A stretch of DNA of 64,000 bases from Sphingomonas trueperi (GTDB lineage: Bacteria; Pseudomonadota; Alphaproteobacteria; Sphingomonadales; Sphingomonadaceae): NCBI RefSeq assembly GCF_011927635.1, contig NZ_JAATJB010000002.1:186001-250000 (forward strand). The letters run 5' to 3'. Below the pieces are notes generated by a model. That model had not been told where the DNA came from. It made no database searches and saw only the letters and a program-made list of their open reading frames with translations. Position numbers and translations under genes: made by a program. Below are positions 11,421 through 20,338 of this stretch, piece after piece; position 1 is the first letter of the stretch; each line of letters starts with the position of its first letter.

Positions 11421-12065
11421 ATGACCCGCCTCGCTCCCGCGTCCGAAGCGCAGCCCGTCGTGCTGGTCGTCGATGACGATCCGCTGGTGCGCGGATCGCT
11501 GGATTCGCTGTTTCGCTCGGTCGATTTCGCGGTGCGCAACTATGGCTCGGCGCAGGAATTTCTCGATGCGCCGCTGCCCGAGACGCCGTGCTGCCTCGTC
11601 GTCGACGTCCGGATGCCGCACATGGGGGGCTTCGAGTGCCGCGATCGGCTGGCCGAGCGCGGGGTGGACCTGCCGGTGATCTTCCTCACGGGGCATGGCG
11701 ACATCCCCATGTCGGTGAAGGCGATGAAGGGCGGGGCGGTGGACTTCCTCACCAAGCCGTTCCGCGACCAGGACATGCTCGATGCGGTCAATGCCGGGCT
11801 CGCCCGCGCCGCCGAGCGACGCAGCGCGGCGCAGGAGAGCGCAGGCATGCGCCAGCGCTTCGCCACGCTCACCGCGCGCGAGCGGCAGGTGATGGAAGGC
11901 GTGGTGCGGGGCCTGCTCAACAAGCAGATCGCGGGCGAGCTGGGGATCGCCGAGATCACCGTGAAGCTCCACCGCGCCAGCCTGATGCGCAAGATGGGGC
12001 TGCGCACCGTTCCCGATCTGGTGCGGGCCGCGGAGTCGCTCGCGCCCCTCGACGGGGTTGCGTAG
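11421..12065 (+). CDS. FixJ/NarL-type response regulator
   Basis: The 214-aa protein has a receiver domain (residues about 12-125) with the acidic pair DDD at 18-20, phospho-acceptor Asp62 in VVDVRMP, Thr90 and Lys112 (TKP). A LuxR-type helix-turn-helix follows from about residue 148 (LTARERQVMEGVVRGLLNKQIA). This layout and the spacing match FixJ-family regulators. ATG at 11421 is used; the frame extends upstream without a ribosome site. Downstream on the same strand is a single-domain receiver (12162-12521), and convergent to both is a PAS histidine kinase (12657-14228), the likely partner. The target genes are not evident. Confidence 0.9.
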   Translation: MTRLAPASEAQPVVLVVDDDPLVRGSLDSLFRSVDFAVRNYGSAQEFLDAPLPETPCCLVVDVRMPHMGGFECRDRLAERGVDLPVIFLTGHGDIPMSVKAMKGGAVDFLTKPFRDQDMLDAVNAGLARAAERRSAAQESAGMRQRFATLTARERQVMEGVVRGLLNKQIAGELGIAEITVKLHRASLMRKMGLRTVPDLVRAAESLAPLDGVA

Positions 12066-12161
12066 TTCGCCGAATAACCAAGCGTATAGCTTACAGACGC
12101 GCCGGCGCGCCCTAGCTTGGGAGCCAGTCCCGGATGCCCCGGCGACGATGGAGCGGTGCGC

Positions 12162-12521
12162 GTGTCGGAAAGCCTGGTTGCTGTGGTGGATGACGATGCG
12201 CTGGTCCGCGATGCGGCGGCGAGCCTGATTCGCTCCTTCGGCTATCGCACCGCGATCTACCCATCGGCCGACGCCTTTCTCGAGGCCGGCGACGATGCCG
12301 CGGACTGTGTGCTCACCGACCTGCAGATGCCCGGTCGATCCGGACTGGAGCTGCGCCAGCAGCTGCGCGAACGCGGATCGACGGTGCCGGTGATCCTGAT
12401 GACCGCCTATCCCACGCCCGACCTGCGCGCCCGCGCCGCGGCGCTGGACCTGGTGGCGCTGCTCGACAAGCCGGTCGATCCGGACCTGCTGTCCGGCGCG
12501 CTGGCGCGGGCGATGGGCTGA
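12162..12521 (+). CDS. Single-domain response regulator (receiver only)
   Basis: The 119-aa protein consists of one CheY-like receiver with DDD at residues 10-12, phospho-acceptor Asp53 (LTDLQMP), Thr at LMTAYPTP and Lys in DKPVDP. There is no output domain, so it would act by protein contact or as a phosphate sink for the neighbouring kinase. The GTG at 12162 has GGAG 8 nt upstream; GTG at 12156 is an alternative. The gene lies 96 bp after the FixJ-like gene and converges with the kinase gene across a repeat element. Confidence 0.85.
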   Translation: MSESLVAVVDDDALVRDAAASLIRSFGYRTAIYPSADAFLEAGDDAADCVLTDLQMPGRSGLELRQQLRERGSTVPVILMTAYPTPDLRARAAALDLVALLDKPVDPDLLSGALARAMG

Positions 12522-12539
12522 CGGTGCCGCATCTATGCA

Positions 12540-12637
12540 TCGTCATTCCGGCGAAAGCCGGAATCCATTGGGGGCGCCGTCCCGGCTCCAGCTGGTAACG
12601 TGTGGCGTCTGGATCCCGGCTTCCGCCGGGATGACGA
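12540..12637. repeat. Paired inverted REP-like element (copy 1)
   Basis: Two palindromic arms in opposite orientation (12540-12567, core attccggcgaaagccggaat; 12610-12637, core tcccggcttccgccggga) are separated by about 42 bp. The ends read cgtcat/atgacg. The element sits between two convergent genes, where it could also end transcription. Related copies are at 14358, 18385 and 24882. Confidence 0.9.
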
Positions 12638-12656
12638 TCTCTGGGGAGCGCTGAAC

Positions 12657-14228
12657 CTAGGCCGCCAGCGGCAGCTCGATCGCCGCCAGCGCACCGCCAT
12701 CGGGGTGGTTGCTCAGTGCGATGCGGCCGTCGTGCAGCTCGACGATCGAGCGGCAGATCGACAGGCCCAGCCCCATGCCGCCGGGCTTGGTGGTGACGAA
12801 GGTCTCGAACGGCTCGGCGATCTCCGGGGCCAGGCCCGGGCCGTGGTCGCGCAGCAGCAGCAGGACATGGTCGTCCCTGGCGTGGAGCGACAGGTCGAGG
12901 CGCTTTTCGGCCATGCCCGCGCCTTCCATCGCCTGCAGCGCGTTGGTGATCAGGTTGAGCAGCAAATGCTTGAGCAGGATTCGGTCGCCGACCACCGTCG
13001 GTTCGCCCAGCGGCGCGACATGGATCCGCGCGCCGTGCGCGTCCAGGTCGCGCGCGGCGATGGCGAGCGTGTCCGCAACCAGGCTGCCCAGTCCCAGCGG
13101 CTGCATGTCGCACTGCGATCCGCCGACCAGCGAGCGGACCCGCTGGACCACCGCATGGATGTTCGCCACCGCCTGGTTGAGCCCGGCGAGCGACAGACGC
13201 ACCTCGTCGAGGTTCGGCTCCGGCCGGGCGAGCCAGCGCGCGGCGGAATCGGCATAGCTCTGCACCGCGGAGATCGGCTGGTTGATCTCGTGCGCGATCG
13301 AGGCGGACATCGCGCCGATCGCGGCGGTGCGCTGGACGCGCTCCAGCTCGATGCGCGTGCGCTCGATCGTGGTCTCCAGCCGCTTGCGCTGGCGGATGTC
13401 GAGGATGCTGCCGGGCACTTGCGCCAGGCAGGTGCCCGGCGCGAGGCTGAAGGCGACGATGATGTCGATCGGCGATCCGTCGGCGGCGATCACCTGGGTC
13501 TCGGCCTGGAACATCGGGCGGCGCTCGTCGATCGCGAGGATGCACTCGGCGAAGCTGGCATCGGTTTCGGGCAGGAAGTCGCCCAGCTTGCGGAAGAAGG
13601 CGGCCTTGCTGGCCACGCCCATCATGTCGAGCGCGGTCTGGTTGACGTCGGTGATGCGCACCTGGCGGCGGATATGGGCGACGAACTCGGGATGCGCGCG
13701 CAGATAGGCGCGCAGATCGGTGACCCCGCACGCGCGCAGGCCCTGGATGGCGGCATCGACGCAGCTGAAATCATGTTCCCAGATCGCGATCGCCAGTGTG
13801 TCGGTCATCGTCGCATAGCGGCGCTCCTCGCGCGCGACGCGCTGGTCGAGCACGATGCGGTGGAGCAGCAGCGCGGTGGTGACGGCATTGGCGGCGAGGC
13901 TCACCAGCAGGCGCAGCGCGGCTTCGGTCGACGGCGCGTTGCGGTGGACGATGACGAAGCTCGCGATGGTGAGCGCGGCGCAGGCGAGGCTCCAGCCGAC
14001 CAGCTGGCGCCGATCGAGCCGCGCGCCGGCGAGCAGCAGGACCACCGCGTAGAGCGTGGCGATCGCGCTGTGGAAGCTGGTGAAGCTGTCGATCCAGAAG
14101 ATGCCGAGCGCGAGCAGCGCGGCGGCGAGCGCGCGCAGCCGGACCCCGTCCAGCGCGGCGTCCAGCCGCGTCCCGCCCGGCAAGACGACGCTGCCGCCGC
14201 TCGTGGCCCGATCCCCAAAATCCGACAT
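12657..14228 (-). CDS. PAS-domain sensor histidine kinase
   Basis: The 523-aa protein has hydrophobic helices in roughly the first 125 residues (ALAAALLALGIFWI, ATLYAVVLLLAG, LACAALTIASFVIV). A PAS-like region follows (about 130-285). The HisKA domain has its phospho-acceptor His313 in IAHEINQPISAVQSY, and the HATPase domain has NLITNALQAM, DHGPGLAPEI and GGMGLGLSI. It converges with the two response-regulator genes. ATG at 14228 is chosen because codons further upstream run through a repeat element and cannot be real protein. The signal sensed is unknown. The HEINQP box places it with FixL/DctB-like kinases. Confidence 0.88.
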   Translation of the reverse strand: MSDFGDRATSGGSVVLPGGTRLDAALDGVRLRALAAALLALGIFWIDSFTSFHSAIATLYAVVLLLAGARLDRRQLVGWSLACAALTIASFVIVHRNAPSTEAALRLLVSLAANAVTTALLLHRIVLDQRVAREERRYATMTDTLAIAIWEHDFSCVDAAIQGLRACGVTDLRAYLRAHPEFVAHIRRQVRITDVNQTALDMMGVASKAAFFRKLGDFLPETDASFAECILAIDERRPMFQAETQVIAADGSPIDIIVAFSLAPGTCLAQVPGSILDIRQRKRLETTIERTRIELERVQRTAAIGAMSASIAHEINQPISAVQSYADSAARWLARPEPNLDEVRLSLAGLNQAVANIHAVVQRVRSLVGGSQCDMQPLGLGSLVADTLAIAARDLDAHGARIHVAPLGEPTVVGDRILLKHLLLNLITNALQAMEGAGMAEKRLDLSLHARDDHVLLLLRDHGPGLAPEIAEPFETFVTTKPGGMGLGLSICRSIVELHDGRIALSNHPDGGALAAIELPLAA

Positions 14229-14357
14229 CGGTGAAGAATGCCGCGGCGACCGCGCTGTCACCAGCCCAAGGCGAGCGGTGGGGTACCCCCCATTTGGGGG
14301 GGGCGGCGGTGCGATTGCGTGTGGTTCGTGCAAGGCGTGGGCGACGTGCGGGCACGC

Positions 14358-14453
14358 CGTTATCCCGGCGAAAGCCGGGATCCAGTCGCCTCTCGTTAGC
14401 AGCAAGAGCCGCAAGGGCGACCCCAATGGATCCCGGCTTTCGCCGGGATGACG
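14358..14453. repeat. Paired inverted REP-like element (copy 2)
   Basis: The arms are 14358-14384 (core atcccggcgaaagccgggat) and 14427-14453 (its inverse). The roughly 42-bp centre resembles that of copy 4 at 24882 (both contain tcgcctctc and gcgaccccaatgga). It lies between the kinase and purL genes. Confidence 0.9.
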
Positions 14454-14508
14454 GGTGGTGGGGAGGACGCCGGATTCATCCCGACCCGGCGAACCCCCAG
14501 CCTGGCAA

Positions 14509-16743
14509 TCAGATCGCGTTCGCTTCGCTGACCGCTTCGGCCGTGCCCATCAGCGCCGGGAAGAAGCCCTCATGCGCCTTGCGCAGGTCGTCGAGGCTCA
14601 CGCAGAAATCGCCCTCCTCCATCTCGAAGATGATGCGGTTGGCGATGGTGCGGCCGATCGGATCGGCGGCGAGGCCGGCCTTGTCGGCGGCGACCAGGAA
14701 ATCGGCCAGCGCCTCGTCCTTGACGGTCACCACGTACAGGCCCTGGTCCTCGCCGAACCAGCTGCCCGCCACCCCGAAGGGCTGGGGCTGGTCGAGGATC
14801 GCGCCGATGTTCGACGCCAGCGCCATTTCGGCCACCGCGACCGCCAGGCCGCCGTCCGCCACGTCGTGGCAGGCGGTGACCGCGCCGCCGCAGATCGCCG
14901 AGCGGATGAACGCGCCGGTGCGGCGCTCCATCATCAGGTCGACCGGCGGAGGCGGGCCTTCCTCGCGGCCGCAGATCTCGCGCAGCCAGATCGACTGGCC
15001 GAGATGGCCGCCGCGCTCGCCGACCGCGATGATCACGTCGCCGGTGCCCTTGAAGGCGATGGTGCAGTTCTTCTGCCAGTCCTTGAGCAGGCCGATCGCG
15101 CCGATCGCGGGGGTCGGCAGGATCGCCGAGCCGCCGCCGGTGGCCTTGCTCTCGTTGTAGAGGCTGACATTGCCCGAGACGATCGGGAAGTCGAGCGCGC
15201 GGCAGGCGTCGCTCATGCCTTCGAGGCAGCCGACGATCTGGCCCATGATCTCCGGGCGCTGCGGGTTGGCGAAGTTGAGGCAGTTGGTCACCGCCAGCGG
15301 GGTCGCGCCCACCGCCGAGAGGTTGCGCCATGCCTCGGCGATGGCCTGCTTGCCGCCCTCGACCGGATCCGCGAAGCAATAGCGCGGGGTGCAGTCGGTG
15401 GTGATCGCCAGACCCTTGTCGGTGCCGTGGACGCGGACGACCGCGGCGTCGCCGCCCGGGCGCTGCACGGTGTCGCCGCCGACCATGTGGTCATATTGCT
15501 CCCAGATCCAGCGGCGGCTGGCGATGTCCGGCGAACCCATAAGCTTGACGAGATCAGCGGCGGGATCGGTGCATTCGGGCACGTTCTGCAGCTCGGGCTG
15601 CTTGGGCGTGGGGACGTGCGGACGATCGTAGAGCGGCGCCTCGTCGGCCAGCGGGGCGAGCGGGATGTCGCACACCACGTCGCCCTTCCACTTGAGCACC
15701 ATGCGGCCGGTGTCGGTGACATGGCCGATCACGGCGAAGTCCAGCTCCCACTTGCGGAAGATCGCCTCGGCGAAATCCTCGCGGCCGGGCTTGAGCACCA
15801 TCAGCATGCGCTCCTGGCTTTCGGAGAGCATCATCTCATAGGGCGTCATGCCGGTTTCGCGCTGGGGCACGTCGTCCATGATCAATTCGATGCCGACGCC
15901 GCCCTTGGACGCCATCTCGACGCTGGAGGAGGTGAGGCCGGCAGCGCCCATGTCCTGGATCGCGACGATCGCGTCCGAGGCCATCAGCTCGAGGCAGGCC
16001 TCGATCAGCAGCTTCTCGGTGAAGGGATCGCCGACCTGGACGGTGGGGCGCTTCTCTTCCGAATCCTCGCCGAAGTCCGCGCTCGCCATGGTGGCGCCGT
16101 GGATGCCGTCGCGGCCCGTCTTGGAGCCGACATAGACGATCGGATTGCCGACGCCCGAGGCTGCCGAATAGAAGATCTTGTCGGTATCGGCGATGCCCAC
16201 GGTCATCGCGTTGACCAGGATGTTGCCGTCATAGGCCGGGTGGAAGTTCACCTCGCCGCCCACGGTCGGCACGCCGACGCAATTGCCATAGCCGCCGATG
16301 CCGTGGACGACGCCGGCGATCAGATGCTTCATCTTGGGATGATCGGGCCGGCCGAAGCGCAGCGCGTTCATGTTGGCGATCGGGCGCGCGCCCATGGTGA
16401 ACACGTCGCGCAGGATGCCGCCCACCCCGGTCGCCGCACCCTGATAGGGCTCGATATAGGACGGGTGGTTGTGGCTCTCCATCTTGAAGATCGCCGCCTG
16501 GCCGTCGCCGATGTCGACGACGCCGGCATTCTCGCCGGGGCCGCAGATGACCTGCGGGCCGGTGGTCGGCAGCTTCTTCAGATGGATGCGGCTGGACTTG
16601 TAGCTGCAATGCTCGGACCACATCACCGAGAAGATGCCGAGCTCGGTCAGGTTCGGCGCGCGGCCGAGCGCCTTGAGGACGCGGTCATATTCTTCGGGCG
16701 AAAGGCCGTGCTCGGCCACGATCTCGGGCGTGATCTGGGTCAT
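14509..16743 (-). CDS. purL: Phosphoribosylformylglycinamidine synthase subunit PurL
   Basis: The 744-aa protein converts FGAR to FGAM with ATP and ammonia in purine synthesis. The length is that of the small PurL form, which works in the cytoplasm with separate PurQ and PurS subunits (not in this window). Conserved segments include [44 protein letters not shown] and, in the C-terminal half, [11 protein letters not shown] and [13 protein letters not shown]. The ATG at 16743 begins the conserved N-terminus. It appears to be transcribed alone. Confidence 0.97.
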   Translation of the reverse strand: MTQITPEIVAEHGLSPEEYDRVLKALGRAPNLTELGIFSVMWSEHCSYKSSRIHLKKLPTTGPQVICGPGENAGVVDIGDGQAAIFKMESHNHPSYIEPYQGAATGVGGILRDVFTMGARPIANMNALRFGRPDHPKMKHLIAGVVHGIGGYGNCVGVPTVGGEVNFHPAYDGNILVNAMTVGIADTDKIFYSAASGVGNPIVYVGSKTGRDGIHGATMASADFGEDSEEKRPTVQVGDPFTEKLLIEACLELMASDAIVAIQDMGAAGLTSSSVEMASKGGVGIELIMDDVPQRETGMTPYEMMLSESQERMLMVLKPGREDFAEAIFRKWELDFAVIGHVTDTGRMVLKWKGDVVCDIPLAPLADEAPLYDRPHVPTPKQPELQNVPECTDPAADLVKLMGSPDIASRRWIWEQYDHMVGGDTVQRPGGDAAVVRVHGTDKGLAITTDCTPRYCFADPVEGGKQAIAEAWRNLSAVGATPLAVTNCLNFANPQRPEIMGQIVGCLEGMSDACRALDFPIVSGNVSLYNESKATGGGSAILPTPAIGAIGLLKDWQKNCTIAFKGTGDVIIAVGERGGHLGQSIWLREICGREEGPPPPVDLMMERRTGAFIRSAICGGAVTACHDVADGGLAVAVAEMALASNIGAILDQPQPFGVAGSWFGEDQGLYVVTVKDEALADFLVAADKAGLAADPIGRTIANRIIFEMEEGDFCVSLDDLRKAHEGFFPALMGTAEAVSEANAI

Positions 16744-16825
16744 GGCCGGACCCCTTAGCGGGGTGTTGCGCGCGCGTCACCCCGGGAGTTGCGGAGGCGG
16801 TGGACAACGAGGCGTTAACCTGGCC

Positions 16826-17215
16826 ATGCTAACGTTTGGCATGCTCATCCAGCCTCTCCTCGGCACGGGACTGCGCGTCGGCGATCCGCTGATCCCGCTG
16901 CCGGCCGCGTGGGAATGCGATCTCGCGACGAACGCGCTGCGCTGGTCGCCGGGGGTCTATGACCTGTTCGGCATCCCGCACGGCCAGCCGCTGACCCGCG
17001 ACGAGGTGGTGGGGATGTACACGCCGGAGTCCCAGGCGCTGCTGCGTGAGGTCCGCGACCGGGCGGTGGCGGAAGGGGCCAGCTTCACCATCGACGTGGC
17101 GATCCGCCGCCGCGACGGCGCGCTGCGCAAGATGCGCCTGACCGCCGACGTCGAATGCGAAAACGGCCGCCCGGTACGGCTCTACGGCACCAAGCAGGAC
17201 GTGACGGACGAGTAG
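16826..17215 (+). CDS. Small PAS-fold protein
   Basis: The 129-aa protein consists almost wholly of one PAS_3-like domain: WECDLATNALRWSPGVYDLFGIPHG, then FTIDVAIRRRDGALRKMRLTADV, ending RLYGTKQDVTDE. There is no output domain, so it is either a stand-alone sensor module or part of a split system. ATG at 16826 or 16841 could start it; neither has a clear ribosome site. It is divergent from purL by about 80 bp and converges closely with lrgB (stop to stop 3 bp). Confidence 0.75.
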   Translation: MLTFGMLIQPLLGTGLRVGDPLIPLPAAWECDLATNALRWSPGVYDLFGIPHGQPLTRDEVVGMYTPESQALLREVRDRAVAEGASFTIDVAIRRRDGALRKMRLTADVECENGRPVRLYGTKQDVTDE

Positions 17216-17218
17216 CGG

Positions 17219-17920
17219 CTACAGCACGGCCCAGAGCGTCAGCAGCAGTGCGGTCATCGCGGCATTGAGCGCCATGCCGATGCCGGCGAAGGTGCCGCCG
17301 AGCTCGTCCACCTGGAAGGCGCGGGCGGTGCCGAAGCCGTGCGCGGCGACGCCCGCGGCGAACCCGCGCACGCGGTAATCCTGAATCCGCAGGGCGTTGA
17401 GCAGCGGCGTCGCGATCATCGCGCCGAACACCCCGGCGATCAGCACCACCACCGCCGCCAGCGCCGGGATGCCCCCCAATTGCTGCGCCAGCGCCATCGC
17501 CACCGGGGTCGTCACCGAGCGGGGCGCGACGGTCGCGAGGATCTGGGCGCTGCCCCCGAAGGCCCAGACGATGCCGGTGACGCTTACGATCGCGGTCAGC
17601 GATCCGGCGAACAACGCGAGCAGCAGCGGGCCGGCGGCGCGGCGGACCAGCGCGCGGTTGCGCCACAGCGGTACCGCGAGGCCGACCGTCGCCGGGCCGA
17701 GCAGGAAGCCCAGCATCGCGGTGTTCTGCGCATAGACCGGGTAGGGGGTACGGGTCGCGAGCAGGATGGCGATCAGCACCGGCGTCGCCAGCAGCACCGG
17801 GTGGCAGAGCGGGTGGCGGTTGCTGCGCTTCGACAGGCGGTCGGCGCCCTCGAACACGAGCAGCGTCACCGCGAGCCAGAGCAGCGGCGTGCCCTGGAGC
17901 GTGTGCCACGTCGCGGTCAC
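17219..17920 (-). CDS. lrgB: LrgB/CidB-family inner-membrane protein
   Basis: The 233-aa protein has multiple membrane segments and LrgB signatures such as YPVYAQNTAMLGFLLGPATVGLAVPLW, VTTPVAMALAQQLGG and AAHGFGTARAFQ. In this family LrgA and LrgB act together in export of small metabolites or murein hydrolase control. The GTG at 17920 overlaps the stop of lrgA (GTGA), which argues for coupling and for this start. Confidence 0.92.
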   Translation of the reverse strand: MTATWHTLQGTPLLWLAVTLLVFEGADRLSKRSNRHPLCHPVLLATPVLIAILLATRTPYPVYAQNTAMLGFLLGPATVGLAVPLWRNRALVRRAAGPLLLALFAGSLTAIVSVTGIVWAFGGSAQILATVAPRSVTTPVAMALAQQLGGIPALAAVVVLIAGVFGAMIATPLLNALRIQDYRVRGFAAGVAAHGFGTARAFQVDELGGTFAGIGMALNAAMTALLLTLWAVL

Positions 17921-18267
17921 GCCGTCGGCTCCGTGCGCGCGAGCGCCCAGCGGAAGACCAGCGCGGTGACCGCCATCGTCAGCAGCGTCGAGGCGAGCGT
18001 GGCGACGACGATCGCCACACCATTTTTGGCCAGCACCGGCCCCTCCTCGATCAGCCCGACCGCGGCGGGGACGAACATCACCGAGAGATGCGCGGTGAGC
18101 CAAGCGGAGACCTGGACCAGGGTGGGCCGCTCGCCCGGGCGGAGCAGCAGCCAGCCGAGCAGCAGGAACATGCCGATGACGGCGCCCGGCAGCGGCAGGC
18201 CCGAGAGCAGGTGGATCCCCTCGCCGAGCAGCTGGCAGAGGAGCAGGGTGGCGATGGCGGCGATCAT
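17917..18267 (-). CDS. lrgA: LrgA/CidA-family inner-membrane protein
   Basis: The 116-aa protein has four hydrophobic helices and the family segment GLPLPGAVIGMFLLLGWL, then AHLSVMFVPAAVGLIEEG. It is holin-like and paired with LrgB downstream. ATG at 18267 gives the usual length; ATG at 18285 adds six residues and is also possible. Neither has a strong ribosome site. A REP-like element separates it from the HxlR gene. Confidence 0.9.
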   Translation of the reverse strand: MIAAIATLLLCQLLGEGIHLLSGLPLPGAVIGMFLLLGWLLLRPGERPTLVQVSAWLTAHLSVMFVPAAVGLIEEGPVLAKNGVAIVVATLASTLLTMAVTALVFRWALARTEPTA

Positions 18268-18384
18268 GGCGGGATGCCATGCCATGCCGGCGCGGCGAGG
18301 TATACTGCGGGGAAGGGAGGGCTGGTTGCGGGCGGCGTAAGCGGGAATGTTCGAGGTAAGGGACCGGGGCCACCACATCCCGGC

Positions 18385-18480
18385 CGTCATTCCCGCGAAG
18401 GCGGGAATCCATTTGCCAGGGCGTTGGGGATAGAGCCGCGCCACCTGCGCCAATGGATCCCCGCCTTCGCGGGGATGACG
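18385..18480. repeat. Paired inverted REP-like element (copy 3)
   Basis: The arms are 18385-18413 (core attcccgcgaaggcgggaat) and 18452-18480 (core tccccgccttcgcgggga). The outer ends are cgtcat/atgacg as in the other copies, but the hairpin stem differs. It lies between the lrgA start and the HxlR gene stop. Confidence 0.9.
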
Positions 18481-18492
18481 AAAGGAGAGGCG

Positions 18493-18897
18493 CTACTCCG
18501 CCGCCGCCTGCGCCTCCGCCGACATCAGCGCGGCGATGTTCGCCTGGATCCACTCGACCAGATCCTCGACCTTCGCCGCCGCCTGCTCGCCGAGCGGGGT
18601 GAGGCTGTATTCGACATGCGGCGGCACCACCGGCAGGCTGTAGCGGGTGACGAGCTGGTACGCCTCGAGCTGCTGGAGCGTCTGGGCGAGCATGCGTTCG
18701 CTCACCCCGTTCACCCGGCGGCGCAGTTCGCTGAAGCGGCGGGTGCCGCCCTGCAGCGCGACCAGCACGAGCAAACCCCAGCTGCTGGTGATCCGCTTGA
18801 GCACCGCGCGCGACGGGCAATCGGGGACGAACACGTCGCCGCGGTCCATCATCGCGGCGAGGGTGCGCGAGGGGGTGCGGGGCGCGTCGTCCGACAT
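18493..18897 (-). CDS. HxlR-family transcriptional regulator
   Basis: The 134-aa protein carries a winged helix-turn-helix of the HxlR type: CPSRAVLKRITSSWGLLVLVALQGGTRRFSELRRRVNGVSERMLAQTLQQLE, then YSLPVVPPHVEYSLTPLGE. A Cys (CPSR, residue 27) is at the place of the redox-active Cys of QorR/YodB-type members. It is divergent from a qorB-like gene with a palindromic site between them, the usual layout for a quinone- or electrophile-sensing repressor and its target. The inducer is inferred. Confidence 0.9.
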   Translation of the reverse strand: MSDDAPRTPSRTLAAMMDRGDVFVPDCPSRAVLKRITSSWGLLVLVALQGGTRRFSELRRRVNGVSERMLAQTLQQLEAYQLVTRYSLPVVPPHVEYSLTPLGEQAAAKVEDLVEWIQANIAALMSAEAQAAAE

Positions 18898-18922
18898 TTT
18901 TAATACTTACCTTTGTGTGCGT

Positions 18923-18939
18923 ACTTACGATTCGTAAGT
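18923..18939. promoter_or_regulatory. Operator candidate for the HxlR regulator
   Basis: acttacga-t-tcgtaagt is a perfect 8-bp inverted repeat with a 1-bp centre between the divergent HxlR and qorB-like genes. A second half-like copy (tacttac) lies at 18904-18910. HxlR proteins bind such symmetric sites as dimers. Confidence 0.7.
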
Positions 18940-18985
18940 GGGGCGCTAGATCGCGCTGGTCAATCTACGATCGGAAGGAAATGCC

Positions 18986-19834
18986 ATGTACGCCGTTACC
19001 GGAGCCTCGGGCCAGCTGGGCCGCCTTGTCCTCGAATCGCTGCTCGGCAAGGTCCCGCCGAGCGAGATCGTCGCGCTCGCGCGCACGCCCGAGCGCGTCG
19101 CCGACCTTGCCGCCAAGGGCGTGACCGTGCGTGCGTTCGACTATGATGCGGCCGAAACGCTGGCCCCGGGGCTGGCGGGCGTGACTCGGCTGCTGCTGAT
19201 CTCGGGCAATGCGATCGGCAGCCGCGTGCCGCAGCACAAGGCGGTGATCGACGCGGCGAAGACGGCGGGCGTGCAGCTGATCGCCTATACCAGCCTGCTC
19301 CGCGCCCAGACCTCGCCGATGCAGATGGCGGTCGAGCACAAGGCGACCGAGGAGCTGCTGGCGGCCAGCGGTGTGCCCGCCGCGCTGCTGCGCAACGGCT
19401 GGTATACCGAGAACTACCTGATGAGCGCCGGTCCCGCGATCGCGCATGGCGTGCTGATCGGCAGCGCGGGCGAGGGGCTGGTCTCGGGCGCGGCGCGCGC
19501 GGACTATGCCGAGGCGGCGGCGGTGGTGCTGGCGCGGGGGCAGGCGGGCATTTTCGAGCTGGCCGGTGACAGCGGCTTCACCCATGCCGAGCTGGCGGCG
19601 GCGCTGGCCGAGGCGTCGGGCAAGCCGGTCGCCTATCAGGACCTGCCGCAGGCCGACTATGCCAAGGCGCTGGAAGGCGCGGGGCTGCCGGGTCCGTTCG
19701 CTGCGATCCTTGCGGACAGCGATGCGCGGGTGGCCGATGGGGCGTTGTTCGACGAGTCGAAGACGCTGTCGGGGCTGATCGGCCGGCCGACCACGCCGTG
19801 GCGCGAGACCATCGCGGCGGGGGTGCGGGGGTGA
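18986..19834 (+). CDS. qorB: NAD(P)H-binding quinone oxidoreductase, QorB/NmrA-like
   Basis: The 282-aa cytoplasmic enzyme has an N-terminal Rossmann motif (MYAVTGASGQLGRLVLESLLG) and the NmrA/atypical SDR pattern (LLRNGWYTENYL, GAARADYAEAAAVVL). Its best parallel is QorB (YtfG), which reduces quinones with NADPH. ATG at 18986 has GGAAGGAA upstream. The divergent HxlR gene and shared operator suggest induction by quinones or aldehydes; that is inference from the family pairing. Confidence 0.88.
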   Translation: MYAVTGASGQLGRLVLESLLGKVPPSEIVALARTPERVADLAAKGVTVRAFDYDAAETLAPGLAGVTRLLLISGNAIGSRVPQHKAVIDAAKTAGVQLIAYTSLLRAQTSPMQMAVEHKATEELLAASGVPAALLRNGWYTENYLMSAGPAIAHGVLIGSAGEGLVSGAARADYAEAAAVVLARGQAGIFELAGDSGFTHAELAAALAEASGKPVAYQDLPQADYAKALEGAGLPGPFAAILADSDARVADGALFDESKTLSGLIGRPTTPWRETIAAGVRG

Positions 19835-19838
19835 TAAA

Positions 19839-19998
19839 TTCCTCCCGGAACGGGGAGGGGGACGATTCGCGCCAGCGAATGGTGGAGGGGCCGCGCCGAA
19901 AGGCGCGGAGACCTCACCGCGGGGGATACCGCCGCGTGCGCGGCGGCCCCTCCACCACCGCCTTCGGCGGCGGTCCCCCTCCCCGTGCCGGGGAGGAA
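19839..19998. repeat. Large GC-rich inverted repeat element (type 2, copy 1)
   Basis: About 160 bp with terminal arms ttcctcccggaacggggagg and cctccccgtgccggggaggaa, plus internal inverted pieces ggtggaggggccgc / gcggcccctccacc. It fills the gap between convergent qorB and the arsC-like gene. A closely related copy is at 34451-34612. Confidence 0.9.
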
Positions 19999-20002
19999 CT
20001 TT

Positions 20003-20338
20003 TTACAGGATTTCCCGCACCTTTTCCGGCGGGCGACCCAGCCGCACGCCGCGCTCGGTGACCACCAGCGGACGCTCGATCAGGATCGGGTTGGCCGCCA
20101 TCGCGTCGAGGATGGTGTCGTCGTCCGCGCCCTTGAGCGGCTTGGCGGCGTCCTCGGCGATGCGCAGGCCTTCGCGCGCGGTCATGCCGGCGCGCTTGTA
20201 CAGCTCCGCCAGCGTTTCGCGCGTCGGGGGAGCCTTCAGATATTCGATCACCTCCACCTCGACGCCGGCGTCCGTGAGGATCGCCAGCGCCTCGCGCGAC
20301 TTGGAGCAGCGCGGGTTGTGGTAGAGGGTGGCCTTCAC
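20003..20338 (-). CDS. arsC: ArsC-family reductase (arsenate reductase-like, glutaredoxin-dependent type)
   Basis: The 111-aa protein has the thioredoxin-like fold of ArsC/Spx: [21 protein letters not shown] with catalytic Cys10, and [22 protein letters not shown]. It would reduce arsenate with glutathione/glutaredoxin. The GTG at 20338 overlaps the accC stop (GTGA). No other ars genes are near, so its presence in an acetyl-CoA carboxylase operon is by linkage; it may have a different thiol-redox role. Confidence 0.85.
   Translation of the reverse strand: MKATLYHNPRCSKSREALAILTDAGVEVEVIEYLKAPPTRETLAELYKRAGMTAREGLRIAEDAAKPLKGADDDTILDAMAANPILIERPLVVTERGVRLGRPPEKVREIL

Noticed and set aside
12600..14234. 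Plus-strand long frame opposite the histidine kinase
   Set aside because: It begins inside a repeat element and mirrors the kinase codons; no family.
14455..16758. Plus-strand open frame of more than 700 codons opposite purL
   Set aside because: It is an antisense shadow of a clear PurL; its composition (Arg, Gly, His, Asp rich) matches mirror reading of GC-rich codons.
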